In this document: piece by piece, positions 32,569 to 41,682 of the stretch
Layout: every line of letters starts with the position of its first letter
How positions within the stretch are numbered: position 1 is the stretch's first letter
DNA from: Caldicoprobacter oshimai DSM 21659
Lineage (GTDB): Bacteria > Bacillota > Clostridia > Caldicoprobacterales > Caldicoprobacteraceae
Assembly: GCA_000526435.1 (NCBI GenBank)
Contig: JAGB01000001.1
Coordinates: 124,001-188,000 of the forward strand
DNA length: 64,000 bases
Direction of reading: 5' to 3'
Program-made: the position numbers and the translations under genes
The notes under the pieces: generated by a model
Databases searched by the model: none
Told to the model about the DNA's origin: nothing
The model's input: only the letters and a program-made list of their open reading frames with translations

Positions 32569-33615
32569 GTGAAGGCGTACAAGAGGTATATCGTATTTGG
32601 ACTTGTATTTTTACTTTTTTTCATTTTATTGCTTATCGTCATCTCACATTGGGGAAAATTATCTAGCGTATTTCGCGTCGTCTTCTTTGCAATCATAATC
32701 TCCTATATTCTGGTGCCGATAAGCGAATGGCTGGAAAGGTTTATGCCCAGGAATGTTGCGATAATAGTGTTATTTGGAGGATTGTTCCTATTGCTGGTCG
32801 CTATTGGATTTCTGGTTGTGCCACCCTTTATAAGGCAGGTGGTTTCCCTGAGCCAGTATATCCCAGAATATGCCTACCAGTTGAAGCAGTTGGCCGCCGG
32901 GTTTCAATCGCGGCTAAAAAGCATGGGACTACCCTATGGTGTACAACAGACCATGGAAGAAACCATAGAGAGCATACAGAGGCGCCTGATTGAAATTACG
33001 CGGAATACTCTCGAAAGGTTTATGGACGGTGCATCCGGCATACCTGAACTGTTCATGATTCCGGTGTTGAGCTTTTATTTTTTAAAGGACAGGAAATACT
33101 TCAAAAGGCTCATGGTCAGCATCATCCCCATTCGATACAGAAAAGGCATAATGTGCACCTTCTCTGAAGTCCATTACATACTCAACCGCTTTATAAGAAG
33201 CCAGATTATCATATCGCTTGTAATTGGGGTGTTTACCACGCTGGGATTCCTTGTTGTCGGAATTCCTTATGCCCTGATTCTGGGAATTGTGGCTGGCATA
33301 TTTGAGATAATCCCTTATTTTGGACCATGGCTGGGGGCAGTGCCGGCTGTGGTGATTACCGCGCTGAATGCCCCATCGAAAATCGTTTGGGCCATAGTGG
33401 TCATGGTAGCGGTTCAGCAGCTGGAAGGCAGCTTTATCACTCCCAAAATCATGGGCGATCACGTGGGGCTCCATCCCGTCTATATAATACTATCCTTATG
33501 GATTGGCGGAATGTTCTTCGGAATAACGGGCATGCTTTTGGCCGTGCCGGTGGTGCTTATAATACGGGTTATAGTGAAAAACATATATTTGAGCATAGTG
33601 ACAGTATCACACTAG
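32569..33615 (+). CDS. AI-2E family transporter (PerM/YtvI-like permease)
   Basis: A 348-residue polytopic membrane protein with about seven helices. These include two N-terminal pairs ('FVLLFLLFFILLLIV'-type and 'IIVLFGGLFLLLVAIGFLVV') and the family block 'GIPYALILGIVAGIFEIIPYFGPWLGAVPAVVI' near residue 225. 'VQQLEGSFITPKIMGDHVGLHPV' follows, which is highly characteristic. Relatives are annotated as AI-2 exporters or Na+/H+ antiporters, and the substrate cannot be inferred. The start is GTG at 32569. Confidence 0.9.
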   Translation: MKAYKRYIVFGLVFLLFFILLLIVISHWGKLSSVFRVVFFAIIISYILVPISEWLERFMPRNVAIIVLFGGLFLLLVAIGFLVVPPFIRQVVSLSQYIPEYAYQLKQLAAGFQSRLKSMGLPYGVQQTMEETIESIQRRLIEITRNTLERFMDGASGIPELFMIPVLSFYFLKDRKYFKRLMVSIIPIRYRKGIMCTFSEVHYILNRFIRSQIIISLVIGVFTTLGFLVVGIPYALILGIVAGIFEIIPYFGPWLGAVPAVVITALNAPSKIVWAIVVMVAVQQLEGSFITPKIMGDHVGLHPVYIILSLWIGGMFFGITGMLLAVPVVLIIRVIVKNIYLSIVTVSH

Positions 33616-33665
33616 GGCTTAAAAAGTCGAATGAACAACGAATTTGAAAGCAGGATTTGATATAA

Positions 33666-33694
33666 TTGACAAAACATCTGGGGTTCTATATAAT
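33666..33694 (+). promoter_or_regulatory. Perfect sigma-A promoter of alaS
   Basis: TTGACA (33666-33671), 17 bases and TATAAT (33689-33694). Both hexamers are exact consensus. Transcription would start near 33701, leaving a leader of about 130 bases. Confidence 0.9.
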
Positions 33695-33700
33695 CATGAG

Positions 33701-33833
33701 TAAATAGCAGGATTAGGACGGAATTAGCCGAATTTTCAAGCTTTTTAGTAGGATAGAGGACCTGAAGCTGCGTCCCGCTCCTGCCGTAGGGGGGAGACGC
33801 TTATTTAATTGTCTTACGAGGAGGAATACATAA
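33701..33833 (+). promoter_or_regulatory. Structured leader of alaS
   Basis: The leader contains GCGTCCC (33772-33778), which pairs with GGG-A-GACGC near 33792-33800, enclosing an inner CTCCT/AGGGG helix. TTATTTAATT follows and could act as a weak T tract. There is no T-box consensus (GGTGG...CG). It may be an attenuator, or a site where alanyl-tRNA synthetase controls its own mRNA; that is inference. Confidence 0.45.
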
Positions 33834-36479
33834 ATGGAGAAACTGGGCCTTAACGAGATAAGGACAAGATTTTTAGAGTTTTTCAGGGGAAAGGATCACC
33901 TGATACTGCCGAGCTTTCCGCTGATTCCACAGAAGGACAAGAGCCTTTTGCTGATAAATGCCGGCATGGCTCCGCTTAAACCCTACTTTACTGGGCAGGA
34001 GACGCCTCCCAAAAAGAGGATTGCCACGTGCCAGAAGTGCATACGCACCCCCGACATCGAAAGGGTGGGCAAGACCGCCAGACATGGCACATTCTTCGAG
34101 ATGCTGGGCAACTTCTCGTTTGGCGATTATTTCAAAAGAGAGGCTATCGAGTGGGCATGGGAATTTGTCACTCAGGACTTGAAGCTGCCTGAAGATCGAC
34201 TGTGGGTCAGCATATATGAGCAGGATGATGAGGCATTTGAAATCTGGCACAGGGGCGTTGGGCTTCCCGAGCATAAAATCGTGAGGATGGGAAAGGAAGA
34301 CAACTTTTGGGAGATAGGTACAGGGCCCTGTGGTCCGTGTTCGGAGATATACTTCGATAGAGGGCCGGACAAAGGGTGCGGCAGACCCGATTGCAGCCCT
34401 GGTTGTGATTGCGACCGGTTTGTGGAGTTCTGGAATCTGGTATTTACCCAATTCAACAAAGATGAAGAAGGGAATTATCATCCCCTTCCGCATCCCAATA
34501 TAGACACCGGTATGGGCCTTGAAAGGATTGCTGCCATAATGCAGGGGGTGGACTCCCTTTTTGAAGTCGATACCATAAAGGATATACTCGAACATGTGAG
34601 CCAAATCGCGGGGGTTGAATACGGGGAGTCATACAAAACCGATGTGTCTTTGCGGGTGATCACCGATCACATACGAAGCACCACGTTCATGGTAGGCGAT
34701 GGAATACTGCCTTCCAACGAAGGGCGCGGGTACGTGCTTCGCAGGATTTTGAGGAGAGCGGCGCGCCACGGCAGGCTGCTGGGAATAGAGGAGCCTTTCT
34801 TGAGCCAGCTGGCCAAAACGGTCATAAAGCAATCCTGCCAGGCCTATCCAGAGCTCAAGCAGAGAGAGGATTATATTTTAAGGATAATACAGATAGAGGA
34901 GGAGCGCTTCAGGGAGACCATCGACCAGGGATTGGCCTATTTGAAAGAGTATATAGATGATTTGAAGCAGCGGGGTCAGAAGGTACTGGACGGTTTGAAG
35001 GCCTTTAAGCTGTATGACACTTACGGTTTTCCCCTTGACCTGACCAGGGAGATCTTGCAGGAAGAAGGCCTAGAGGTTGACGAGCAGGGCTTTCAGCAGG
35101 AGATGGAGGTTCAGCGGGAACGGGCCAGGGCAGCTCATCGCGTAACCGACTATATGGGCATGGACAGCAATATATATAAGTTGATTGATGCGGATGCCTC
35201 AACCAATTTTGTGGGGTATCACGCTCTTGAAAGCCAGAGCCGCGTGTTGGCCATCATCAAAGACGAGGCCAGGGTTGAAAGCGCTGCCCAAGGCCATGAG
35301 GTAGCGGTGGTATTGGATCAAACTCCTTTTTATGCCGAAGGCGGCGGACAGGTGGCCGACCAAGGAGTGCTCTTGTGGGACAATGGAAGGATGGAGATAC
35401 GCGACGTAAAGAAGCTGTTTGGCAACAAGGTGGTACATTACGGTAAGGTGCTCTTTGGAACCTTAAAGCAGGGTGACGTTGTACAGGCTGTAGTGGATAA
35501 GGAGGCGAGATTGGCGGCCGCCCGTAACCATACGGCTACCCATTTGCTGCACAGCGCGCTCAGGGAGGTTTTGGGACCGCACGTGGAGCAGGCAGGTTCT
35601 CTGGTGACCCCTCAGAGATTGCGCTTTGACTTTTCGCATTTTTCGGCCCTATCTAGCGAAGAGATACTCAGGGTAGAGAGGCTGGTCAACCAGAAAATCA
35701 TGGAGGTCATCCCCGTTGAGGTGATTGAGACCACATTTGACAAGGCCAAGGAGATGGGAGCCATAGCGCTGTTTGGAGAGAAGTACGGGGATATAGTGCG
35801 CGTTGTCAGAATAGGGGATTTCAGCATTGAGCTGTGCGGAGGAACGCATCTTACCAATACCGGTCAGGCAGGGATGTTCAAGATACTCAGCGAATCGGGG
35901 GTTGCGGCCGGCGTAAGGAGAATTGAAGCCATAACTGGCTTTGAGGTGTATAACCATATTTTGAACCAGGAGAGGCTTATAGGCGATATTTGCAGAGAGC
36001 TTAAGACCAATCCCTCTGACCTTGAAGGTAGAATACAAGGGTTGGTTGCCCAGATTAAGGAGCAGGAGAGGGAGATTGTGCAGCTGCGCGCCAAACTGGC
36101 CTCAGGCCTTGTGGACTCGCTGGTTGAGTCGGGCAGGGATGTAGGCGGCATAAAATGTATCGTTGCCAGCATAGAAGGTCAGGATATGGAAGGTTTGCGG
36201 GATATGGTCGACGCCGTCAAAGATAGAGTAAAGCTGGGCGTTGTGGTGCTAGCCACCGTAAAGGATGGCAAGGTGCACTTTGCTGCCGGGGCCACCAAGG
36301 ATGCTGTGGCCAGGGGAGTCCATGTGGGAAATTTGCTGCGTGAAGTGGCTAAAATAGCAGGCGGCGGCGGTGGCGGGCGCCCGGATATGGCCCAGGCTGG
36401 GGGCAAGGATGCCGGCAAGGTGCAGGAAGCTTTAGATCAGGTATGCGTTTTGCTGGCAAAGCAGCTGGGTATAAATTAA
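33834..36479 (+). CDS. alaS: Alanyl-tRNA synthetase
   Basis: An 881-residue class II synthetase of full length. The catalytic core has '[18 protein letters not shown]' (motif 1 region), '[19 protein letters not shown]' (motif 2) and '[13 protein letters not shown]' (motif 3). The editing domain carries the zinc-binding '[11 protein letters not shown]' and '[10 protein letters not shown]', and a C-terminal coiled coil and oligomerisation region follows. A glycine-rich '[15 protein letters not shown]' is near the end. It charges tRNA-Ala and edits mischarged Gly and Ser. Confidence 0.97.
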   Translation: MEKLGLNEIRTRFLEFFRGKDHLILPSFPLIPQKDKSLLLINAGMAPLKPYFTGQETPPKKRIATCQKCIRTPDIERVGKTARHGTFFEMLGNFSFGDYFKREAIEWAWEFVTQDLKLPEDRLWVSIYEQDDEAFEIWHRGVGLPEHKIVRMGKEDNFWEIGTGPCGPCSEIYFDRGPDKGCGRPDCSPGCDCDRFVEFWNLVFTQFNKDEEGNYHPLPHPNIDTGMGLERIAAIMQGVDSLFEVDTIKDILEHVSQIAGVEYGESYKTDVSLRVITDHIRSTTFMVGDGILPSNEGRGYVLRRILRRAARHGRLLGIEEPFLSQLAKTVIKQSCQAYPELKQREDYILRIIQIEEERFRETIDQGLAYLKEYIDDLKQRGQKVLDGLKAFKLYDTYGFPLDLTREILQEEGLEVDEQGFQQEMEVQRERARAAHRVTDYMGMDSNIYKLIDADASTNFVGYHALESQSRVLAIIKDEARVESAAQGHEVAVVLDQTPFYAEGGGQVADQGVLLWDNGRMEIRDVKKLFGNKVVHYGKVLFGTLKQGDVVQAVVDKEARLAAARNHTATHLLHSALREVLGPHVEQAGSLVTPQRLRFDFSHFSALSSEEILRVERLVNQKIMEVIPVEVIETTFDKAKEMGAIALFGEKYGDIVRVVRIGDFSIELCGGTHLTNTGQAGMFKILSESGVAAGVRRIEAITGFEVYNHILNQERLIGDICRELKTNPSDLEGRIQGLVAQIKEQEREIVQLRAKLASGLVDSLVESGRDVGGIKCIVASIEGQDMEGLRDMVDAVKDRVKLGVVVLATVKDGKVHFAAGATKDAVARGVHVGNLLREVAKIAGGGGGGRPDMAQAGGKDAGKVQEALDQVCVLLAKQLGIN

Positions 36480-36501
36480 ATAAAAGATGGCCATTTTATG
36501 T

Positions 36502-36530
36502 TTGAAAAAATATACAAAATAGAGTATGAT
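36502..36530 (+). promoter_or_regulatory. Sigma-A promoter of the ireB operon
   Basis: TTGAAA (36502-36507), 17 bases and TATGAT (36525-36530), 41 bases before the ireB start. Confidence 0.6.
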
Positions 36531-36571
36531 AGACTTTGAAGAATTCCTCTTAAAAGGCAGGTATATATTGT

Positions 36572-36838
36572 ATGAATGGCGATCCTCAGGAAACCATGAT
36601 GTTTAAGCTCAAGAAAGAGGTGTCCGACACCCCTAGGGATATCCTCCTCGGCGTTTATCAAGCGCTGGAGGAAAAGGGCTATAACCCCATAAATCAATTG
36701 GTGGGATATTTTATATCGGGTGACCCCACCTATATAACCAGCCACAGAAATGCTCGCTCCATCATAAGGAAGCTCGAGAGGGACGAGCTGCTTGAGGAGC
36801 TGCTCCGATTCTATATAGAACATAACCGCAATAGATAA
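36572..36838 (+). CDS. ireB: IreB-family regulatory phosphoprotein (UPF0297)
   Basis: An 88-residue protein with the full family pattern: 'TMMFKLKKE', '[35 protein letters not shown]' and '[18 protein letters not shown]'. In Enterococcus, IreB is a substrate of the IreK Ser/Thr kinase and lowers cephalosporin resistance. Phosphorylated threonines lie near the N-terminus. The order ireB, ruvX, DUF1292 is conserved in Firmicutes; here an oxidoreductase gene is inserted after ireB. Confidence 0.93.
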   Translation: MNGDPQETMMFKLKKEVSDTPRDILLGVYQALEEKGYNPINQLVGYFISGDPTYITSHRNARSIIRKLERDELLEELLRFYIEHNRNR

Positions 36839-36851
36839 ATGGGGAGCGTTC

Positions 36852-37799
36852 ATGCAGTACAACAGGCTGGGCAATACGCCGATTGTGGTGTCCAAGCTGT
36901 GCTTTGGAAGCCTGACCATAGGTCCCTTGCAGAGGAACCTTCCTTTGGATGAAGGAGCAGCTGTCATACGCAAGGCTGTGGAGCTGGGGGTCAATTTCAT
37001 CGATACGGCGGACCTGTACGGCACATATCCTTATATACGCGAGGTTTTAAAGTCGCACAGGGACCTTGTAATAGCATCCAAATCGTATGCCTATGATTCT
37101 CGGACCGCCCGTGAGACTTTGGAGAGGGCTTTGAGGGGGATAGGGCGTGATTATATAGACATATTTCTGCTCCATGAACAGGAAGGCCCTCTTACCCTAA
37201 AGGGTCACAGGGAGGCGTTGGAATATTTTATCGCTAAAAAGCAGCAAGGGGTCATACGGGCGGTGGGGATATCCACCCATTACGTGGCGGCAGTCAAAGC
37301 AGCAGCTGTCATGGAGGAGATCGATGTGATACACCCCATACTCAACTACCGCGGGGTGGGCATAGTGGATGGCGCTCTTGAAGACATGACGGCTGCAATA
37401 GAGCTGGCATACAAAAATGGCAAAGGCATATACGCCATGAAGCCTTTGGGAGGAGGACACCTGATTTCTGAGTTTAAGCGGGCTTTGAGGTATGTCCTGG
37501 ATTTCCCATACGTCCATTCCATTGCCATAGGGATGCAGAGGTTGGAAGAGGTATACGCCAACGTCAGCTTTTTTAATAGCGGAGAGATACCGTATAATCT
37601 GGAAATGGTTTTGAAATCCTATAAGAGGAAGCTGTTTGTACAGGACTGGTGCGCTGGATGCGGCAGGTGTGTGGCTCGCTGTCCGCAGGGCGCTTTGACC
37701 ATTGGAGAAGAAGGGAAAGCGCAGGTTAACCACAGCAGATGCGTGCTTTGCGGCTACTGCGGAAGCGTTTGCCCGGAGCTGGCAATAAAGGTAATATAA
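36852..37799 (+). CDS. Aldo/keto reductase with two C-terminal 4Fe-4S motifs
   Basis: A 315-residue protein. Residues 1 to about 255 are an aldo/keto reductase barrel with catalytic Asp and Tyr in 'FIDTADLYGTYP', Lys in 'VIASKSYAYD' and His in 'IFLLHEQEG'. The C-terminus has two CxxCxxCxxxCP ferredoxin motifs ('CAGCGRCVARCP' and 'CVLCGYCGSVCP'). Such proteins probably couple NAD(P)H-linked carbonyl reduction to iron-sulfur electron transfer, and the substrate is unknown. The stop is one base before ruvX, so they are co-transcribed. Confidence 0.92.
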   Translation: MQYNRLGNTPIVVSKLCFGSLTIGPLQRNLPLDEGAAVIRKAVELGVNFIDTADLYGTYPYIREVLKSHRDLVIASKSYAYDSRTARETLERALRGIGRDYIDIFLLHEQEGPLTLKGHREALEYFIAKKQQGVIRAVGISTHYVAAVKAAAVMEEIDVIHPILNYRGVGIVDGALEDMTAAIELAYKNGKGIYAMKPLGGGHLISEFKRALRYVLDFPYVHSIAIGMQRLEEVYANVSFFNSGEIPYNLEMVLKSYKRKLFVQDWCAGCGRCVARCPQGALTIGEEGKAQVNHSRCVLCGYCGSVCPELAIKVI

Positions 37800-37821
37800 A
37801 ATGCGGGAAAGGGATTGGCCT

Positions 37822-38250
37822 GTGAGAATACTGGCATTGGATGTGGGTGACAAGCGCATAGGAGTGGCTGTCAGCGATGCGATGGGGTGGACCGCGCAAG
37901 GGCTTCAGACCCTTGAAAAATCCAGCAAGGACAAGCTGTTTTCAAGCCTGCGCAGCATATTGGAGCAATACAACCCTGAGAAGGTAGTGATTGGCCTGCC
38001 TGTAAACATGAACGGTACGTTGGGCCCCCAGGCTGAAAAGGTGAAACAATTTGCCCAGGAGCTCAAAGATATATACTCAGGGGAAATCGTCTACTGGGAC
38101 GAAAGGCTTACGACGGTCTCAGCTCACCGGTTGATGATCGATGGAGGGGTTCGACGTACCAGGAGGAAGCAAAAGGCTGACAAGGTAGCAGCCGTGCTCA
38201 TTCTTCAAAGCTATCTGGATTTTTTAAATAACAAAAAGAAAGAAGGTTGA
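37822..38250 (+). CDS. ruvX: Putative pre-16S rRNA nuclease / Holliday junction resolvase YqgF
   Basis: About 142 residues with an RNase H-like fold. The first acidic residue is in 'RILALDVGDKRIGVAVSD', then 'VVIGLPVNMNG' and 'YWDERLTTVSAHRLMI', and the last acidic residue is in 'KADKVAAVLILQSYLD'. YqgF processes the 16S rRNA 5' end in Escherichia coli. GTG at 37822 with AAAGGGA upstream gives the usual N-terminus; ATG at 37801 is an alternative that adds seven residues. Confidence 0.93.
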   Translation: MRILALDVGDKRIGVAVSDAMGWTAQGLQTLEKSSKDKLFSSLRSILEQYNPEKVVIGLPVNMNGTLGPQAEKVKQFAQELKDIYSGEIVYWDERLTTVSAHRLMIDGGVRRTRRKQKADKVAAVLILQSYLDFLNNKKKEG

Positions 38251-38254
38251 TTTT

Positions 38255-38581
38255 ATGGAAATGGAATCCAACGTAATTGAGCTCATCGATGAGAACAACG
38301 AGGTTGTGCAGTTTGAACACCTGCTTACCCTGGATTTCGGTGACAGGGAGTACATGGTGTTGCTGCCTATGGAAGAGGAGGATAAGCCCGATTCCGACGA
38401 GGACGGAGTTGTCATTCTGAGGGTAGAACAGGATGATGAGGGGAATGACGTATATGTGTCCATCGAGGATGAAGAAGAGCTAGAGGAGGTATTTCAAGCA
38501 TTCCTTGAGGTTATCGGTCAAGAAGGAGTATTTGATGACGACGAGGAAGGGTTTCTTGAGGATAAAGAAGAAGAGGAATAG
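38255..38581 (+). CDS. DUF1292 family protein (YrzB-like)
   Basis: A 108-residue, very acidic protein. The DUF1292 core is 'VIELIDENNEVVQFEHLLTLDFGDREYMVLLPM' followed by 'VVILRVEQDDEGNDVYVSIEDEEELEEVFQAF'. A Glu/Asp-rich tail ends the protein. The function is unknown. It follows ruvX by four bases, the conserved order in Firmicutes. Confidence 0.92.
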   Translation: MEMESNVIELIDENNEVVQFEHLLTLDFGDREYMVLLPMEEEDKPDSDEDGVVILRVEQDDEGNDVYVSIEDEEELEEVFQAFLEVIGQEGVFDDDEEGFLEDKEEEE

Positions 38582-38610
38582 AAGCTGAGCAGAGCAAAAA
38601 CTTATTGCAT

Positions 38611-38645
38611 AAAAAAAGCGCATTTTATAAATGCGCTTTTTTTAT
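38611..38645 (+). terminator. Terminator after the DUF1292 gene
   Basis: AAGCGCATTT (38616-38625) and AAATGCGCTT (38629-38638) pair, with A7 before and T7 after, so it can work in both directions. The region 38646-38742 before flgB is A+T rich, and I see no convincing promoter in it. Confidence 0.88.
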
Positions 38646-38742
38646 TGAAAAATTTTTGTTTTCGACAAGGATTTTGTGATTTTTTATCGAATATAGTTGA
38701 TAAATAATTATTGGATAATTGTGGTTAGGCAGGTGGTGAGAT

Positions 38743-39153
38743 TTGTTAAATAAGCTTTTTTCGCATACGGGCATTTTAGAGAAGGCTCTGGATGCTGCAT
38801 GGTTGCGAAATGAAGTGATAGCTCATAATATCGCCAACGCTGATACCCCCGGCTATAAAAAATACAGGGTTGAATTCGAGGAGGAGCTGAAATCCGCCAT
38901 TGAGGCCAGCACATTAAAGGGCAAAAGGACCAGGGCCAAGCACCTTGAGATAGGTGCAAGTTCTATTGACGAAGTGAGGCCGCGAGTTGTGCGCACCGGT
39001 GGCACACAGATGAGGGAAGACGGCAACAACGTCGATATGGATGAGGAGATGACCAGCTTGGCTAAGAATGTCATCATGTACAATGCGCTGGTGCAAAAGA
39101 TATCTGGCGAGTTTCGCAAGTTAAAGACAGTCATAAACGAGGGAAGGAGGTAG
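38743..39153 (+). CDS. flgB: Flagellar basal-body rod protein FlgB
   Basis: A 136-residue rod protein and the first gene of the motility operon. It has the conserved 'EVIAHNIANADTPGYKKYRVEFEEEL' segment and a C-terminal helix 'DMDEEMTSLAKNVIMYNALVQKIS'. FlgB is a proximal rod component next to the MS ring, exported by the flagellar type III system. TTG at 38743 follows AGGTGGTGAG. Confidence 0.95.
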   Translation: MLNKLFSHTGILEKALDAAWLRNEVIAHNIANADTPGYKKYRVEFEEELKSAIEASTLKGKRTRAKHLEIGASSIDEVRPRVVRTGGTQMREDGNNVDMDEEMTSLAKNVIMYNALVQKISGEFRKLKTVINEGRR

Positions 39154-39156
39154 AGG

Positions 39157-39591
39157 ATGTTTAGGGCATTTGACATAAGCGCTTCAGCCCTTACGCTACA
39201 GAAGCTGCGCATGGATGTGATCGCTCAGAACATCGCAAACGCTCAGACCACAAGGACCGAAACCGGTGAGCCCTACCGCCGAAAAGTGGTGGTGGTAAGA
39301 GAGGAGCAGTATGTCAAGCCGTTTGAGCAGTATCTGCAGGAAAGCATAAGGGGTTTTTCAGGTGGTGGGGTTAAAGCCGTCAGGATTCAGGGTGACCCTA
39401 CATCTTTCAAGAGGGTTTATGACCCGGGCCATCCCGATGCCGATGAAGATGGGTATGTGCTGATGCCAAATGTAGAGATACTCAGAGAGATGGTGGATAT
39501 GATTTCGGCCACGCGTTCCTACGAGGCCAACGTCACTGCGTTTAATGCCTCCAAGAATATGGCCATGAAAGCACTGGAGATCGGCAGATAG
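39157..39591 (+). CDS. flgC: Flagellar basal-body rod protein FlgC
   Basis: A 144-residue rod protein with 'FDISASALTLQKLRMDVIAQNIANAQTTRTETGEPYRRK', the family 'DPGHPDADEDGYVLMPNVEILREMVDMISATRSYEANV' block and a C-terminal helix. It assembles with FlgB, FlgF and FlgG. It starts three bases after flgB behind GGAAGGAGG. Confidence 0.96.
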   Translation: MFRAFDISASALTLQKLRMDVIAQNIANAQTTRTETGEPYRRKVVVVREEQYVKPFEQYLQESIRGFSGGGVKAVRIQGDPTSFKRVYDPGHPDADEDGYVLMPNVEILREMVDMISATRSYEANVTAFNASKNMAMKALEIGR

Positions 39592-39606
39592 GGAGGGTGA
39601 TTGTTT

Positions 39607-39900
39607 ATGCAGATTGGTTCCATCGCACCTTCTAAACATATTTCCGGGATATCCAGCGGTATAAGGAAGCAGGAGCAGGGGTTGTCTTTTGGCGATGTGC
39701 TGAAGCAGGCCATTTCGGATTTACAGCAGCTGCAGAGGACCAGTGCATACAACAATTATCTTCTGGCCACCGGTCAAGTAGAAAACCTCCACAAGGTCAT
39801 GATAGACGCTGAAAAAGCCGATATCGCACTGCAGTTTACTCTTCAAATCAGGAATAAGTTGCTGGAAGCATATCAGGAAATCATGCGCATGCAAATATGA
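39607..39900 (+). CDS. fliE: Flagellar hook-basal body complex protein FliE
   Basis: About 97 residues. 'SFGDVLKQAISDLQQLQRTSAYNNYLLATGQ' and 'LHKVMIDAEKADIALQFTLQIRNKLLEAYQEIMRMQI' fit FliE, the adaptor between MS ring and rod. ATG at 39607 is well spaced from GGGAGGGTGA (39591-39600), whereas TTG at 39601 is too close. A long 214-base gap follows before fliF. Confidence 0.94.
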   Translation: MQIGSIAPSKHISGISSGIRKQEQGLSFGDVLKQAISDLQQLQRTSAYNNYLLATGQVENLHKVMIDAEKADIALQFTLQIRNKLLEAYQEIMRMQI

Positions 39901-39911
39901 TTTCATTCTCA

Positions 39912-40080
39912 ATCTGTAAAGCACCACAGGCGACAAAGTTCGATGGTACAGATGAAAAAATAGGTCGAAAGACCGATTTATTTGCCTGGTAATTTTATGT
40001 AATATGGAGATAAATGTTGTCAAATGATGACGAATTTCAAAGCAGCTGATCAGCAGGGAACAGTCACATGTTACCTGCTG
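39912..40080 (+). promoter_or_regulatory. Structured intergenic region between fliE and fliF
   Basis: ATCTGTA (39912-39918) pairs with TACAGAT (39947-39953). CAGGC (39927-39931), inside that loop, can pair with GCCTG (39984-39988), giving a pseudoknot. GGTC-GAAA-GACC lies between. A second hairpin, CAGCAGGGAAC/GTTACCTGCTG (40051-40061 with 40070-40080), precedes the fliF start. Gaps elsewhere in this operon are mostly below 30 bases, so this stretch probably has an RNA-level role. Confidence 0.4.
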
Positions 40081-40114
40081 AAATTATAATAGGCACTAGG
40101 AAAGCGGGGATCAA

Positions 40115-41671
40115 ATGGCGTTGGCACTGGACACCATTAAGCAACAATTGAATCAGTACTGGGAAAGGTTGAGCAGCGCTCAAAAGAAGGCTTTTATTAT
40201 CATTACATCTGTGGTGCTGTTAATCATCGTCATTGCCGCTTTGCTTTTGTCTAGGCAGGAGTACGTGGTGCTTTATAGCGGTTTGGACAGTCAAGAAACG
40301 GCGGAGATATACTCCAAGTTAAAGGAGCTCAACGTTGAACCTAATGTTGAGGGCACATCCACCATATTGGTTCCCAAGGATAAGGAAGTAGAGGTGAGGA
40401 TGCAGCTTACAAGCGAAGGATATCCCAGGACGGGGTTCAATTATGACCTATTTCTCCAAAACAGCAATTTTGGTCAAACAGATGAAGAAAAAAGGGCATT
40501 GCTCATTATGCAGCTGCAGGAGCGTTTAAGCCAGGCCATCAAGTTTTTGGATGGGGTGGAGGATGCCGTTGTGACCATTGCAATGCCCGAGAACGATGTT
40601 TTTGTGCTGAAGAGCCAGCAGGTGCCTGTGACGGCCTCGGTAATCATTAAGACCAAGCCAGGCTATACCATCACCCCTTCTCAGGCCAACAACATAGTTC
40701 GCCTGGTGGCAAAGAGCGTGCCCGGCCTAAAAGAGGAGAACGTTACCGTTATAGATACAAATATGAACGTTTTGACGGGAAATCAGGCAGAAGGGGAAGA
40801 GATGGTGGGTACTCAGTTTGACCTGGAACACCGACTGGAGGATCGCATACGGGATCAAATCATCAACCTGCTGGAGCCGGTGTTTGGCTACAAGAAGGTT
40901 GTCGCTACCGTGAACGTTAAGCTGAATTTTGATAAGAAGACTACCGAGTCGGTAAGGTTTGAACCGGTGGTTGACGAGGATGGGATAATCGCGAGCCGCG
41001 AGGTTTTGAGGGAAAAGGTAAGAAATGCGGTCCCTGAAGGTGTTGTGGGTGAGACGTCCAACACCACTCAGTATCCGGAACTTGAAGGCGCTGAAAACGG
41101 TTCGTACGACAAGACACATGAGATAGTCAATTATGAAGTGAATGAAATAAAGGAAATCCTAGAAGAGCAGCAGGGAAAGGTGGAGGACCTCTCCATCTCA
41201 GTTATCATAGACAATGAATCCTTGGATCCGCAAATCCTTGGACAGGTCAAGGAACTGGTGGCAGCAGCTGTGGGAACGGATGTATCAAGGGTGGTGGTGC
41301 AAAACATGAAGTTTGATACTTCGTTGCAGGAACAGCTGCTTGAAGGCTTTGAGCGGCGACAAGCTGAAAGGATGGGCTGGCAGTACTGGGCCGTTCCCGT
41401 GGCAGTAGGTGTGGGGATCGCTATAGCTGCTGTGCTTCTGATGCGCATGCGTTCACGCCGCGTACAGCTGGAAGCTGCCACCGCCGAAGAGATTTTGACT
41501 CAAGAGGCACAGCAACCAGCACCGCAGGAGCTGGAAATACAGCAACCCACTGTAGAAGAGCTGGAAATAACGGATAAGCACAACGAGATTAAAAAGCAGA
41601 TTGAAAAGCTTGTATCGCAGCAACCTGAGGCTGTGGCGCAGCTGTTACGCAACTGGCTCAGCGAGGAGTAG
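40115..41671 (+). CDS. fliF: Flagellar MS-ring protein FliF
   Basis: A 518-residue protein with two membrane helices ('AFIIITSVVLLIIVIAALLL' near 30-50 and 'AVPVAVGVGIAIAAVLLMRM' near 435-455). Ring-building domains lie between them ('YVVLYSGLDSQETAEIYSKL', 'ASVIIKTKPGYTITPSQANNIVRLVA'). The C-terminal tail binds FliG. It forms the membrane ring on which the switch and export gate are built. Confidence 0.96.
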   Translation: MALALDTIKQQLNQYWERLSSAQKKAFIIITSVVLLIIVIAALLLSRQEYVVLYSGLDSQETAEIYSKLKELNVEPNVEGTSTILVPKDKEVEVRMQLTSEGYPRTGFNYDLFLQNSNFGQTDEEKRALLIMQLQERLSQAIKFLDGVEDAVVTIAMPENDVFVLKSQQVPVTASVIIKTKPGYTITPSQANNIVRLVAKSVPGLKEENVTVIDTNMNVLTGNQAEGEEMVGTQFDLEHRLEDRIRDQIINLLEPVFGYKKVVATVNVKLNFDKKTTESVRFEPVVDEDGIIASREVLREKVRNAVPEGVVGETSNTTQYPELEGAENGSYDKTHEIVNYEVNEIKEILEEQQGKVEDLSISVIIDNESLDPQILGQVKELVAAAVGTDVSRVVVQNMKFDTSLQEQLLEGFERRQAERMGWQYWAVPVAVGVGIAIAAVLLMRMRSRRVQLEAATAEEILTQEAQQPAPQELEIQQPTVEELEITDKHNEIKKQIEKLVSQQPEAVAQLLRNWLSEE

Positions 41672-41682
41672 GGGGAATTTGT

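Noticed and set aside
33701-33833. Alanine T-box before alaS
   Set aside because: No AGGGTGG...CG T-box sequence and no specifier-loop pattern could be found in the leader.
39912-39990. Possible c-di-GMP (GEMM) riboswitch before fliF
   Set aside because: CACCACAGGCGACAAAG faintly resembles the GEMM-I start, but the conserved GGGACGCAAAGCC part and the receptor helix are missing, so I list only an unassigned structure.
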